Numbered from the stretch's first letter, positions 25,487 to 37,963 are shown. The stretch: 64,000 nt of DNA from Blastococcus fimeti (GCA_900102115.1 FNAW01000003.1:434001-498000), one strand, 5' to 3'. Made by a program: numbers and translations. The notes: generated by a model from the letters alone, not told the origin.

Positions 25487-26392
25487 ATGGCCTTCCGTAC
25501 TTCGCGCACGTCCCTGACCGGGAAGTCGGTGCTGATCACCGGCGCGGCACGGGGGATCGGGGCCGCTCTCGCCCGCAAGGCCGCCGCCCGTGGCGCCCGC
25601 GTGGCGCTGGTCGGCCTCGAGCCCGACGAGCTCGCCCGGGTCGCCGACGAGCTCGGCCCCGAGCACCTGTGGGTCGAGGCCGACGTCACCGACGCCGAGG
25701 CGCTGAAGGCGGCCGTCCAGCGCACCGTCGACACCTTCGGCGGCCTGGACGTCGTCGTCGCCAACGCCGGCATCGCCCCGCTGACCACCGTGATGACGTC
25801 GTCGGCGCACGCGCTGGCGCGGACGATCGAGGTCAACCTGATCGGCACCATGCTCACCGCGCACGCCGCGCTGCCCGAGATCGCGAAGCGGAAGGGCCAC
25901 GTGCTGCTGATCAGCTCCGCGGGCGCCTTCACCGTGCTGCCCGGGATGAGCGCCTACTGCGCGTCCAAGGCCGGGGTCGAGCGGTTCGGCGACGTGCTGC
26001 GGCTGGAGGTGGCCCACCGCGGCGTGACCGTGGCCAGCGCCCACCCGACCTGGATCGACACCGACATGGTCCGCGACACCGAGGCCGCGCTGCCCACGTT
26101 CAAGGCCGTGCGCTCGCAGCTGCCCGGCCCGCTCGGCGCCTTCACCTCGGTCGACACGTGCGCCGAGGCTCTGGTGGACAACCTCGAGACCCGCCGTCGA
26201 CGGGTGTTCGTGCCCCGCTCGGTCGGCACCGTGGCCGCGCTGCGGCAGGTGGTCACCGGCGCGATCGCGGAGAAGCTCGTCATGCGGGCGGCGGCCACCC
26301 AGGTGCCGCAGCTCGAGCAGGACATCGCCGCGCTGGACGGCCGGGAGTTCGGCACCAACTCCGTCGGCGACCGCGCGAAGGGCGCCGCCTGA
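25487..26392 (+). CDS. Short-chain dehydrogenase/reductase
   Basis: 301 aa. Rossmann motif ITGAARGIG (about 20-28), NAG in VVANAGIAPL, catalytic Ser in LLISSAGAF and Y-x3-K in AYCASKAG. The C-terminal extension of about 60 residues is like SDRs found with lipid or BVMO genes. The ribosome site GAGGAG is well placed. It is divergent from the monooxygenase operon, so it may oxidise an alcohol to the ketone used by that enzyme. Confidence 0.9.
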   Translation: MAFRTSRTSLTGKSVLITGAARGIGAALARKAAARGARVALVGLEPDELARVADELGPEHLWVEADVTDAEALKAAVQRTVDTFGGLDVVVANAGIAPLTTVMTSSAHALARTIEVNLIGTMLTAHAALPEIAKRKGHVLLISSAGAFTVLPGMSAYCASKAGVERFGDVLRLEVAHRGVTVASAHPTWIDTDMVRDTEAALPTFKAVRSQLPGPLGAFTSVDTCAEALVDNLETRRRRVFVPRSVGTVAALRQVVTGAIAEKLVMRAAATQVPQLEQDIAALDGREFGTNSVGDRAKGAA

Positions 26393-26398
26393 CCCCTG

Positions 26399-26442
26399 CT
26401 TCTCCGCGGAGAAGTGGTCTGCTCTTCCGCGGAAGAGCAGAC
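26399..26442. terminator. Two tandem perfect palindromes between convergent genes
   Basis: Palindrome A (26399-26414) is CTTCTCCGCGGAGAAG. Palindrome B (26417-26442) is a 26-bp perfect palindrome whose left half is GTCTGCTCTTCCG. Both have a CCGCGG centre and are separated by 2 bp. They probably act as a bidirectional terminator between the SDR gene and glpK. Confidence 0.6.
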
Positions 26443-26447
26443 GTCGG

Positions 26448-27917
26448 TCAGCCGGTCCAGTGGCCGGCGCGACCGACCGCGTCCTTCCACCGGTCGTGCC
26501 GGCCGTCGTCCCGGCGTCCGGGCTCGGGGTCGAAGCGGCGGTCCAGGGCCCAGGTCTGCGCCAGCTCGTCGGTCGAGCCCCAGACGCCGGTGCCCAGGCC
26601 GGCCAGGAACGCCGCGCCCAGCGCCGTCGTCTCGGTGACCACCGGCCGGCGCACGGGGACGCCGAGCTGGTCGGCCTGCAGCTGGAGCAGGAGGTCGTTG
26701 GCGCTCGCACCGCCGTCGGCCGACAGCTCCGGGACCGACAGGCCCGCCTCGTCGACCATCACGTCGACGACGTCGCGCACCTCGAAGGCCAGCGCCTCCA
26801 GCGTCGCCCGGGCGATGTGCGCCCGCGTGGTCCCGCGGGTGAGGCCGAGGATCGCGCCCCGGGCGTGCGGATCCCAGTGCGGGGCGCCCATGCCGGTCAG
26901 CGCCGGCACGAAGACGACGTCGCCGGAGTCGGGCACCGTCCGCGCCAGCCCCTCGATCTCGGCGGCCGAGTCGATCAGGCCCAGGCCGTCGCGCAGCCAC
27001 TGCACCGCGGCGCCGGTGACGAAGATGGCGCCCTCGAGCGCGTAGACCAGCCCGTCGCCCAGGTCCCAGGCCACCGTCGTCAGCAGCCCGGCGTCGGAGC
27101 GCACCGCCGTCGTCCCGGTGTTGGTGAGCACGAACGAGCCGGTGCCGTAGGTGCACTTGCTCATGCCGGGGGAGAAGCACGCCTGCCCGAACAGCGCGGC
27201 CTGCTGGTCACCGGCGATCCCCGCGATCGGCAGGGAGAGGCCGAGGAAGGCGTCGGGGTCGGTGGTGCCGACGACACCGGAGTTGGGGACCAGTTCGGGC
27301 AGCGCCGAGCGCGGGACGTCGAACAGGTCGCACAGCTCGTCGGACCAGGCGCCCTTCTCCAGGTCGAACAGCAGGGTGCGGCTGGCGTTGCTCGGGTCGG
27401 TCACGTGCACCGCGCCGCCGGTGAGCCGGGCGATCAGGTAGGAGTCGACGGTGCCGACCGCCAGCGCGCCGTCCCGCACGCCCTGCCACGTCCGCGGTTC
27501 GTGCTCGGCCAGCCAGGCGAACTTCGTGCCGGTGAAGTACGGGTCCAGCCGGAGCCCGGTGAGCTGCGAGACGCGCTCCTCGTCCCCGCGCAGCCGGTCG
27601 CAGATGCCCGTGGTGCGGCGGTCCTGCCAGACGATGGCCGGGCGGGGGGAGTGCAGCGTGCGCCGGTCCCAGAGGACGGCGGTCTCCCGCTGGTCGGTGA
27701 TCCCGATGCAGGTGGGCTGGTCGTCGGTCCCGGCGAGCGCCTCCCGGCAGGCCGCGACCGTCGCCGTCCAGATGTCGTCGGGCTCGTGCTCGACCCAGCC
27801 GGGGCGGGGGAAGAGCTGCGCGAACTCCCGGTAGCCGCGGGACAGGACGTCGCCGTCCTCGCCGACGACCAGCGCCGTCACCCCGGTGGTACCTGCGTCG
27901 ATGGCCAGAACCGGCAT
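26448..27917 (-). CDS. glpK: Glycerol kinase
   Basis: Phosphorylates glycerol to glycerol-3-phosphate. 489 aa. FGGY-family motifs: N-terminal LAIDAGTTGVTALVV, GITDQRETAV, WQDRRTTGICDRL, GIAGDQQAALFGQ and GGASANDLLLQLQADQLGV. A TAGGTT box ends 7 bp before ATG 27917, suggesting a leaderless transcript. There is no glpF or glpD beside it. It converges on the SDR gene through tandem palindromes. Confidence 0.95.
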   Translation of the reverse strand: MPVLAIDAGTTGVTALVVGEDGDVLSRGYREFAQLFPRPGWVEHEPDDIWTATVAACREALAGTDDQPTCIGITDQRETAVLWDRRTLHSPRPAIVWQDRRTTGICDRLRGDEERVSQLTGLRLDPYFTGTKFAWLAEHEPRTWQGVRDGALAVGTVDSYLIARLTGGAVHVTDPSNASRTLLFDLEKGAWSDELCDLFDVPRSALPELVPNSGVVGTTDPDAFLGLSLPIAGIAGDQQAALFGQACFSPGMSKCTYGTGSFVLTNTGTTAVRSDAGLLTTVAWDLGDGLVYALEGAIFVTGAAVQWLRDGLGLIDSAAEIEGLARTVPDSGDVVFVPALTGMGAPHWDPHARGAILGLTRGTTRAHIARATLEALAFEVRDVVDVMVDEAGLSVPELSADGGASANDLLLQLQADQLGVPVRRPVVTETTALGAAFLAGLGTGVWGSTDELAQTWALDRRFDPEPGRRDDGRHDRWKDAVGRAGHWTG

Positions 27918-27976
27918 GCCCGCGAACCTATCGTTCCCGGGCGGCGAGCGGCCTCGGCGGCGGGCAGGATCAGCGG

Positions 27977-28426
27977 ATGACCACAGGCATCGAGCTGGTC
28001 CGCCCGCCGGCGCTCAGCGCCTCCGCGCCGTACGCGTACGCCGCCGTCACCGATCCCGGCCGCATGGTGTTCACCGCCGGCGCCTGCCCGCTGGACGCCG
28101 ACGGGGCCACGGTCGCTGTCGGCGACGTCGCCGGTCAGGCGCGGCAGGTGATGGCCAACCTGACGACGGCGCTGGAGGCGGCCGGCGCCGGCCTCGGCGA
28201 CGTCCTGAAGACGACGGTCCACGTGGCGACGGCCGACCGCGCGGACCTGCTCGCCGCCTGGCAGGTCGTGCGCGAGGCCTTCGGCGAGCACGAGGCACCG
28301 AGCACGCTGGTGGGGGTCACCGTCCTCGGGTATCCCGACCAGCTCGTCGAGGTGGAGGCCGTGGCCGTGCGCGACAGCTGGCAGGAGCCCGGCCCGCCGC
28401 GCGACGCGGATCAGCTCACGTCCTGA
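27977..28426 (+). CDS. RidA family protein
   Basis: 149 aa. Family pattern YAYAAVTDPGRMVFTAG near the start, GQARQVMANLTTALEAAGAGLGDVLKTTVHVA in the middle and a C-terminal VEVEAVAV strand. RidA enzymes hydrolyse reactive enamines/imines from PLP enzymes. The canonical substrate-binding Arg of the RNPxAPSTLVGV region is lost here (HEAPSTLVGVTVLGYPDQLVEVE), so it may belong to a divergent Rid subgroup. It stands alone, divergent from glpK. Confidence 0.85.
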   Translation: MTTGIELVRPPALSASAPYAYAAVTDPGRMVFTAGACPLDADGATVAVGDVAGQARQVMANLTTALEAAGAGLGDVLKTTVHVATADRADLLAAWQVVREAFGEHEAPSTLVGVTVLGYPDQLVEVEAVAVRDSWQEPGPPRDADQLTS

Positions 28427-28706
28427 GCAGTGCTCGCTCACGGACGGTAGCGAGAGAGGGTGAGAACCGGGTGAACCGGCTCATCCAACGGGTGAATGCC
28501 CTTCTGCTGGTGACTGCGCGTAGCTGACGCTGCCCTGGCTCGACGGAGGCGCCCAGCACCTGCCTCCTCGTAGTCCACGGGGGAACACCACAGACGGGGG
28601 GAGCGGCTTCGGTCGCGTCGTCGCTCGAGTGCGCCCAGGTGGCTGCCCGCTCGGCGCCGAACGCGCCGGCTGGGAGCGTCCTCCTCACGGAAGCGGCACA
28701 CCTCGC
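28427..28706 (+). promoter_or_regulatory. Leader/promoter region with GGGTGA direct repeats
   Basis: 280 bp without a gene upstream of the surface-protein gene. It contains three GGGTGA repeats at 28458, 28469 and 28490, spaced 11 and 21 bp apart, i.e. about one and two helical turns. That is the layout of a regulator bound to one DNA face. No clear -35/-10 pair was found. Confidence 0.35.
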
Positions 28707-29735
28707 ATGAAGCGCACCACTGCCTCCCTGCTCACCGGCGCCCTGGCTGCCGGCACCTTCGCCGTCCTGGCCACGGCCGCGCCCGGCATCGCCTCGGCCT
28801 CCGGCTGCGGTACGACCACGCTGGACGAGAACACCTTCCCGGCGAAGTTCTCCATCGACGGCTCCCTCATGGGCGGCGTCTCGGAGATCGTGGACGGCGG
28901 TCTGCACGTGAAGACCACCGCCCCGGACCAGAAGGCCAACCGGGTCTACCCGGTCGACCGCGTCCCGCTGGCGAGCCAGACCGCCGAGTCCAACTACGGC
29001 TACGAGTACGACACCGCCACCGGGCTGGGCCCGGGCTACAACCTGCTGATCGACCTCGACGGCAACGCCGCCACTCCCGGCTACGTGACCCTGGTGAAGG
29101 AGAACGGCCTCTACGGCGGGGAGTGGTGGAACAACAGCGCCGCGGTCAAGGGCGTGGAGCCCGGCCTCGGCTACGCCCACCTGGGCACCATCCAGGAGTA
29201 CAGCGACGCCAACCCCGACGCCCAGATCCTTGGCTTCGCCTACTCGCTGGGCCGCGGTCCCTCCGGTGACGCCGTCATCCGGTCGATCACCTTCGGTTGC
29301 AACACCTTCGCGTTCGACCTGGCCAACCGCGCTCCGGTCGCCGACATCGCCGAGCCGGTGGACGAGGCCGACGCCAGCTACCGCTCGTTCTGGTTCGACG
29401 GCTCCGGCTCGACCGACCCGGACGGCGACATCAACCTCGCCTACTCGTGGAACTTCGGCGACGGCTCGGCGGCGCAGACCGGCGCGCAGGTCTCCCACGT
29501 GTTCCCGAAGGGCAAGAAGTCCTACACGGTCACGCTGACCGTCACGGACCCCTCGGGTCTGTCGAGCACGGACACCGTCACGGTGAACGTGACCCCGCCG
29601 ACCAACACCGTCGGTGGTCCGCTGGCCGACACCGGTGCCGACGTCAAGGGCCTCGCCGCCCTCGGCGGTCTGGTGGCGGTCGGCTCGGCTGCCGGTCTGG
29701 TGGCCAACCGCCGCCGCAAGGGTGCCGACGCCTGA
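28707..29735 (+). CDS. Secreted PKD-domain protein with LAXTG sortase signal
   Basis: 342 aa. Signal peptide (1-32, MKRTTASLL to ASASG), a novel-looking N-terminal domain (35-220), then a PKD domain (FDGSGSTDPDGDINLAYSWNFGDG, VTLTVTDPSG). The C-terminus is a cell-wall sorting signal: LADTG at 306-310, a hydrophobic stretch and an RRRKGADA tail. LAXTG is the recognition motif of class E sortases, and the next gene encodes one. It is predicted to be covalently attached to peptidoglycan and displayed on the surface. ATG 28707 fits the signal peptide. Confidence 0.9.
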   Translation: MKRTTASLLTGALAAGTFAVLATAAPGIASASGCGTTTLDENTFPAKFSIDGSLMGGVSEIVDGGLHVKTTAPDQKANRVYPVDRVPLASQTAESNYGYEYDTATGLGPGYNLLIDLDGNAATPGYVTLVKENGLYGGEWWNNSAAVKGVEPGLGYAHLGTIQEYSDANPDAQILGFAYSLGRGPSGDAVIRSITFGCNTFAFDLANRAPVADIAEPVDEADASYRSFWFDGSGSTDPDGDINLAYSWNFGDGSAAQTGAQVSHVFPKGKKSYTVTLTVTDPSGLSSTDTVTVNVTPPTNTVGGPLADTGADVKGLAALGGLVAVGSAAGLVANRRRKGADA

Positions 29736-29767
29736 TCCACCCGTCCTGACACCGGAGGAGGATCACC

Positions 29768-30427
29768 ATGCGCACGCTGATCAACGGTCTGTTGCAGCTC
29801 GGCCTCACGGCCGGCGTGGTGGTCCTCCTCTTCGTGGGCTACCAGACCTACGTCACCGACTACTTCTCCGACCGCCAGCAGGAGCAGGTCGCGGACGACC
29901 TCCGCGACGCCTGGGACCAGCCCGCCGTCCCGAGCCGGGAGCAGCCCGACTTCGGTGAGGGCTTCGCCTTCCTGCACATCGCCGCCCTGGGAGCGGACTG
30001 GTCCCGGGCCGTGGTGGAGGGCGCGGATCTGGCGGAGCTGGCGGCTGGTCCCGGGCACTACGCAGGGACGGCGATGCCCGGTGAGGTCGGGAACTTCGCC
30101 GTGGCCGGTCACCGCAACGGGAACGGCGCGCCCTTCAACGACCTGGACGAGCTGCAGCCCGGGGACAGCGTGGTCGTGGAGACGGTGGACATGTGGTTCA
30201 CCTACGTGGTCACGAGCAACGAGATCGTCCCGCCGTCGGACTCGGCCGTGATCCTCCCGGTCCCGGGCGACCCGACCGCGGAACCCACCCAGGCCTACCT
30301 GACCCTGACCACCTGCCATCCCGAGTTCTCGGCCCGGGAGCGGCTGATCGTCCACGCGCTGCTGTCCTCCACCGTCTCGAAGGCGGACTCCCCGGACGGC
30401 CCGGCCGCCCTGCTGGCCTCGGCCTGA
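29768..30427 (+). CDS. Class E sortase
   Basis: 219 aa membrane-anchored transpeptidase. One N-terminal transmembrane helix (7-26) precedes the sortase beta-barrel with H115 (AVAGHRN), C183 (TLTTCHPEFS) and a catalytic Arg (R190 or R192 in ARERL). The TLTTCxPxFS block is typical of class E. GGAGGAGGATC is a strong ribosome site. It lies 32 bp after the LADTG protein, which is its predicted dedicated substrate. Confidence 0.92.
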   Translation: MRTLINGLLQLGLTAGVVVLLFVGYQTYVTDYFSDRQQEQVADDLRDAWDQPAVPSREQPDFGEGFAFLHIAALGADWSRAVVEGADLAELAAGPGHYAGTAMPGEVGNFAVAGHRNGNGAPFNDLDELQPGDSVVVETVDMWFTYVVTSNEIVPPSDSAVILPVPGDPTAEPTQAYLTLTTCHPEFSARERLIVHALLSSTVSKADSPDGPAALLASA

Positions 30428-30485
30428 CGTCCCCCGAGGCAACCGCCGGGCGGGCGCCGCGCGCGCCCGATGACACCATGAGCGC

Positions 30486-30977
30486 GTGACCGTGCGCCGC
30501 TTCTTCTACGACACCGAGTTCATCGAGGACGGCACCACGATCGACCTCGTCTCCATCGGCGTCGTCGACGAGACCGGGCGGGAGTTCTACGCCGTCAGCA
30601 CGCAGTTCGACGAGCGCAAGGCCATCCCGTGGGTGCGCCGCAACGTGCTCGACCAGCTCCCCCCACCCGCCGACAAGGCGTGGCGCAGCCGCGAGCGGAT
30701 CCGCGAGGACCTGCTCGCCTTCCTCACCGGACCCGGCGAGGAGATCGAGCTCTGGGCCTGGTTCGCCGCCTACGACCACGTTGCCCTGGCCCAGCTCTGG
30801 GGCGCGATGCCCGCCCTGCCGCGGCCCATCCCGCGGTTCACCCGGGAGCTGCGGCAGCGCTGGGACGACCGCGGTCAGCCGGCCCTGCCGCCCAAGCCCG
30901 AGGGCACGCACGACGCGCTGGTCGACGCGCGCTACAACCTGGCCCGCTGGCAGGCCATCGAGGCAGCCGGGGACTGA
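30486..30977 (+). CDS. 3'-5' exoribonuclease, Rv2179c/RNase AS family
   Basis: 163 aa DEDDh exoribonuclease acting on polyadenylate-type RNA in its characterised homologue. It starts with RRFFYDTEFIEDG (D and E of the first DEDD motif), then AWFAAYDHVALAQLWG and GTHDALVDARYNL with the final H and D. The length matches Rv2179c, and the locus matches too (near aroG and pimB-type genes). A 3-codon ORF (ATG AGC GCG TGA, 30478-30489) overlaps the GTG start. Confidence 0.92.
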   Translation: MTVRRFFYDTEFIEDGTTIDLVSIGVVDETGREFYAVSTQFDERKAIPWVRRNVLDQLPPPADKAWRSRERIREDLLAFLTGPGEEIELWAWFAAYDHVALAQLWGAMPALPRPIPRFTRELRQRWDDRGQPALPPKPEGTHDALVDARYNLARWQAIEAAGD

Positions 30978-31021
30978 GCAGCCCCTGGCGCCGGGACCGC
31001 CGGTCCGGGACGCTGCACGGC

Positions 31022-31618
31022 GTGGCAGAGATCAGCGCCGTCCGGGCGCGCACCGTGCTGGCCCGCGCCTTCCACGACGACCCGCTCATGGTGTGGTTCT
31101 TCCCCGACCCGGAGGTGCGGCCGCACGCGTGCGCGGTGATGTTCGGCCTGTTCGCCGAGCACTACCTGGCCGACGGCCGGGTGGACGTCCTGCTGCGCCC
31201 GGACCCCGTGGGCGTCGCGATGTGGCAGTGGCCCTCGGCCGACGCCGCCGAGGCCGGCCCCGAGGACACCGGTCCGGAGGAGCTGCCGTCCATCGGTGGC
31301 ATCCTGACCGCCCTGATGGGCGTCGAGCGGGCCATGGAGGTGGGCGCCGCGATGGGCTCGCTCGCCGCGCTGCGGCCGGTCGCCCCGCACGCCTACCTGC
31401 ACCTGCTCGGCGTCGACCCCGGTTCCTGGCAGCGGGGTGGTGGGGGAGAGCTGCTCGAGCGCGGCCTGGCCGCCACCCGGGAGGCCGGGCTGGTGGCCTG
31501 CCTGGACACGATGAACCCGGCCAATGTGCCGTTCTACGAGGCGCACGGCTTCACCGTCCGCGGGGAGGTGCAGCTGGCCCCCGACGGCCCCACGAGCTGG
31601 GCGATGGCCACCGGCTGA
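31022..31618 (+). CDS. GNAT-family acetyltransferase
   Basis: 198 aa. The GNAT acetyl-CoA loop region is LGVDPGSWQRGGGGELLERGL, followed by LDTMNPANVPFYEAHGFTVRGE, the typical C-terminal GNAT block. The N-terminus (ARAFHDDPLMVWFFPDPE) is common in actinobacterial GNAT proteins. The GTG 31022 start removes a low-complexity upstream extension. The substrate is unknown. Confidence 0.85.
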   Translation: MAEISAVRARTVLARAFHDDPLMVWFFPDPEVRPHACAVMFGLFAEHYLADGRVDVLLRPDPVGVAMWQWPSADAAEAGPEDTGPEELPSIGGILTALMGVERAMEVGAAMGSLAALRPVAPHAYLHLLGVDPGSWQRGGGGELLERGLAATREAGLVACLDTMNPANVPFYEAHGFTVRGEVQLAPDGPTSWAMATG

Positions 31619-31630
31619 GGGCGGGCTCCC

Positions 31631-33787
31631 TCAGACGGTGAACGCCCCGAGCAGTCGGTTGAGCTCACGGGACAGCCCGTCGAGCTCCTGGGCGGCGGCG
31701 CGCGCCCGCTCGACGTCCGCGGCGCTCGCGTCGGCGTCCTGGGCGACGGTGGTGAGCGTCGTGGTCACCGTGCCGGCTCCGTCGGCCGCCGACGCGACGC
31801 TGCGGCTGAGCTCGCTGGTGGTGGCGGTCTGCTCCTCGACGGCGCTGGCGATCGTCGTCTGGTGGTCGTTGATCGAGCGGACGACCTCGGCGATCTGGGC
31901 GATGGAGCGCACCGCCGCCGTCGTCTCGGCCTGGATCCCCTGCACTCGCCGGCCGATCTCCTCGCTGGCCCTGGCCGCCTCCTGCGCGAGGTCCTTGACC
32001 TCGTTGGCGACGACGGCGAAGCCCTTGCCGGCGTCCCCGGCGCGGGCGGCCTCGATGGTGGCGTTGAGCGCCAGCAGGTTGGTCTGCTCGGCCACCCCGG
32101 AGATCACCCGGACCACGTCGCCGATCTCGGCGGAGCTGGCGCCCAGCGCGGCGATGGTCGACTCGGTCCGCTCGGCCAGGGCAGCCGCCTGCCGGCCCAC
32201 GTCGGCGGCCTCGCCGGCGCTGCGGGAGATCTCGGTGATGGAGGCACCCATCTCCCGGGCCCCGGAGGCCGCGGCGGAGACGCTGCTGCTGATCTCGGCG
32301 GCCGCCTGGTGCGCACCCTGCGCCTGGTCCCGGCTGCGCTGCGCCCTCGCGGCCAGCCCGTCCGCGACCGCCGAGACGCCGGCGGCCGACGACGCGACCT
32401 CCCGGGCACACTGGCCGATGTCGCGCACGGTGCCGGCCACCTTGTCGACGAACCGGTTGAACGCCGCGGAGAGCTCGCCCACCTCGTCCGAGCGCTCGTC
32501 GTCCATGCGCTGCGTCAGATCGCCCTCGCCGTCGGCGATCTCGGCCATGCGGTCGCGCAGGTGCTCCAGCGGTGCGGTGAGCCGCCGGCCGATCCACAGC
32601 GCGACGGCGCCGCCGAGCAGCGCGATGACCACCCCGGCGACCACCAGGGCCACGAGCATCGACGAGCGGCCGTCCTCGAGGGCATCGACCGGGCCGGAGA
32701 AGTCGCCGTCGCGGGCGATCGTGGCGATCACCCAGTCCCACGGCGCGTAGTAGGACAGCCGCGCCGTCGTCGGCCCGGCGTCGGGGTCCACGTACCGGAC
32801 GGTGGCCTGCTCACCGTCGCCGAGCGCCACGGCCGCCTCGACCATCCGCTGCACGTACGGCGTGCCCTCTGCGTCGGTCGCGTCGAGCAGGTTCTCGCCG
32901 TCCCGCATCGCGGCGGGGCTGATCTGCACGACGCCGGCGCGGTCGCCCGTGCCGCCGAAGACCTCGATGTGCCCGCGCTCGCCGACGGCCGTGCCGTCGA
33001 GGCTCTCCCGCAGGGCGGGCAGGTTCTCCTGCTCCACCCCGACGTAGAGGACGCCGACGACGTCGCCGGCCGGCCCGGTGATCGGTGCGTACGCCGACAC
33101 CAGCCAGGAGTCGACGACGAGCGCGTTGCCCCGGAAGGTCTGTCCGCTCGTGACCGCCGAGACGACCGGGTTCGGCCGTCCGTCGGGGTTCACCGCCGGG
33201 ATGTAGGTGCCGATCGCCCGTGCGCCCGAGGCGGCCACCACGTTCGTGGCCACGCGGAGGAAGTCCCCGGACGGCGTCCTCTGGAAGATCGTCACGGTGG
33301 CACCGGTCATGTCCTTGACCGTGTCCACGAGCGGGGTGGGGACGGCGACGTCGCCGTTCTTGCCCAGCCACTCCTTCCCGATCAGGACGCGCGGCAGCTC
33401 GAGCGACGTGACGTCGCCGCTGAGCTGGTTCTTCGCGTCCCAGGGCACGAGCCCGGCCCTGGGGTCGGCGATCGAGAAGCCACCGGCCTCCTGCAGCACG
33501 TACTGGGCGGTGGCCAGGTCGGAGTCGACCTTCGCCGCGGTGGACGCACCCTGGGTGGCGACGACGTCGTGCACGCCGGCCGCGGTGCGGGAGATGTCCT
33601 CCTCGACCAGGGCGGCGACGTCACGCTGCGCAGCGGAGGCGAACCGCTCGCTCTGCCAGGCGCTCACCCCGCCCACCGCGACGCCGGTGACGGCGACGCT
33701 GGCCACGGCGAGCGCGACCACCTTGGTCCGGATGCCCCAGCCCGAGGGGACCGCCCAGGTCGGCAGTGTCCAGGGGGTCAGCGGCAC
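31631..33787 (-). CDS. Methyl-accepting chemotaxis protein
   Basis: 718 aa sensory receptor. Transmembrane helix near residues 15-40, an extracellular dCache-like sensor of about 280 residues (TPLVDTVKDMTGATVTIFQRT, YVQRMVEAAVALGDG), a second helix (VALVVAGVVIALLGGAVALWIG), a HAMP domain and a cytoplasmic signalling coiled coil. The hairpin tip is EQTNLLALNATIEAARAGDAG. GTG 33787 has GGAGG 6 bp upstream. There are no che or flagellar genes in the window, so it is an orphan receptor here. Confidence 0.93.
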   Translation of the reverse strand: MPLTPWTLPTWAVPSGWGIRTKVVALAVASVAVTGVAVGGVSAWQSERFASAAQRDVAALVEEDISRTAAGVHDVVATQGASTAAKVDSDLATAQYVLQEAGGFSIADPRAGLVPWDAKNQLSGDVTSLELPRVLIGKEWLGKNGDVAVPTPLVDTVKDMTGATVTIFQRTPSGDFLRVATNVVAASGARAIGTYIPAVNPDGRPNPVVSAVTSGQTFRGNALVVDSWLVSAYAPITGPAGDVVGVLYVGVEQENLPALRESLDGTAVGERGHIEVFGGTGDRAGVVQISPAAMRDGENLLDATDAEGTPYVQRMVEAAVALGDGEQATVRYVDPDAGPTTARLSYYAPWDWVIATIARDGDFSGPVDALEDGRSSMLVALVVAGVVIALLGGAVALWIGRRLTAPLEHLRDRMAEIADGEGDLTQRMDDERSDEVGELSAAFNRFVDKVAGTVRDIGQCAREVASSAAGVSAVADGLAARAQRSRDQAQGAHQAAAEISSSVSAAASGAREMGASITEISRSAGEAADVGRQAAALAERTESTIAALGASSAEIGDVVRVISGVAEQTNLLALNATIEAARAGDAGKGFAVVANEVKDLAQEAARASEEIGRRVQGIQAETTAAVRSIAQIAEVVRSINDHQTTIASAVEEQTATTSELSRSVASAADGAGTVTTTLTTVAQDADASAADVERARAAAQELDGLSRELNRLLGAFTV

Positions 33788-33919
33788 GTGGGTCCTCCGA
33801 GCAATCGGCGCGGCGGCCCTCGCGACCACCGTCGTACCTGGGTACTCGGCAGGCCGCGACGGAACCGGAACGCGAACGGGCGCTTTGTGACCGGCTCGTC
33901 ATCGGGCACCATCCGCGGC

Positions 33920-34426
33920 ATGCCCGCGCCGCGAACCGACGTCCCCCGCACCGGCGGCGAGCGCGAGCTGCTGCGCGCCTACCTCGAGTTCCACCGCGAG
34001 ACCCTCGCGAGCAAGACCGCCGGCCTGGACGACGACGACCTGAGGCAACGGCCGGCCCCACCCTCGGGACTCTCGCTGCTGGGGCTCGTCCGGCACATGG
34101 CCGAGGTGGAGCGGGCCTGGTTCCGCCGCGTGCTGTCGGCCGAGGACGTGCCGCTGGTGTGGTCGTCCAGCGGCGACTTCCAGGAGGCCTTCGCGGCCGA
34201 CGAGGCGTCGTGGGCCGAGGCCGTCGAGGCCTGGCAGACCGAGATCTCGCACGCCCGGCGGATCGAGGCGGCCGCCGCCTCGCTGGACGTCACCGGCGTG
34301 GACCGGCGGTCGGGCGAGGAGTACTCGCTGCGCCGGATCCTGCTGCACCTGATCCAGGAGTGCGCCCGGCACAACGGACATGCCGACGTGCTGCGCGAGC
34401 GCATCGACGGCGCGACCGGCGTCTGA
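33920..34426 (+). CDS. DinB/DUF664 family protein
   Basis: 168 aa four-helix protein of the DinB fold. It carries the family metal-binding pattern: an early His (LLGLVRHMAEVERAWF) and a late H-x-N-G-H-A-D block (HLIQECARHNGHADVLRE). Actinobacterial members are often mycothiol-dependent transferases or detoxifying enzymes. The start ATG 33920 agrees with family length; the open frame upstream is a shadow of the chemoreceptor. The specific reaction is unknown. Confidence 0.88.
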   Translation: MPAPRTDVPRTGGERELLRAYLEFHRETLASKTAGLDDDDLRQRPAPPSGLSLLGLVRHMAEVERAWFRRVLSAEDVPLVWSSSGDFQEAFAADEASWAEAVEAWQTEISHARRIEAAAASLDVTGVDRRSGEEYSLRRILLHLIQECARHNGHADVLRERIDGATGV

Positions 34427-34526
34427 CCTCGGCTGCACGCTGCCGTGGCTCCCGACGCGGCCCCGACCTGCGGCATCATGGCCGGTGCCACCCCGGCAGC
34501 AGTACGTCCCCTTCGTGGAGGAACGC

Positions 34527-37960
<3,434 letters not shown>

Positions 37961-37963
<3 letters not shown>

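Noticed and set aside
31862..33919. Plus-strand extension upstream of the DinB-like gene
   Set aside because: It is antisense to the chemoreceptor; His/Arg/Asp-rich shadow sequence. The DinB family starts at 33920.
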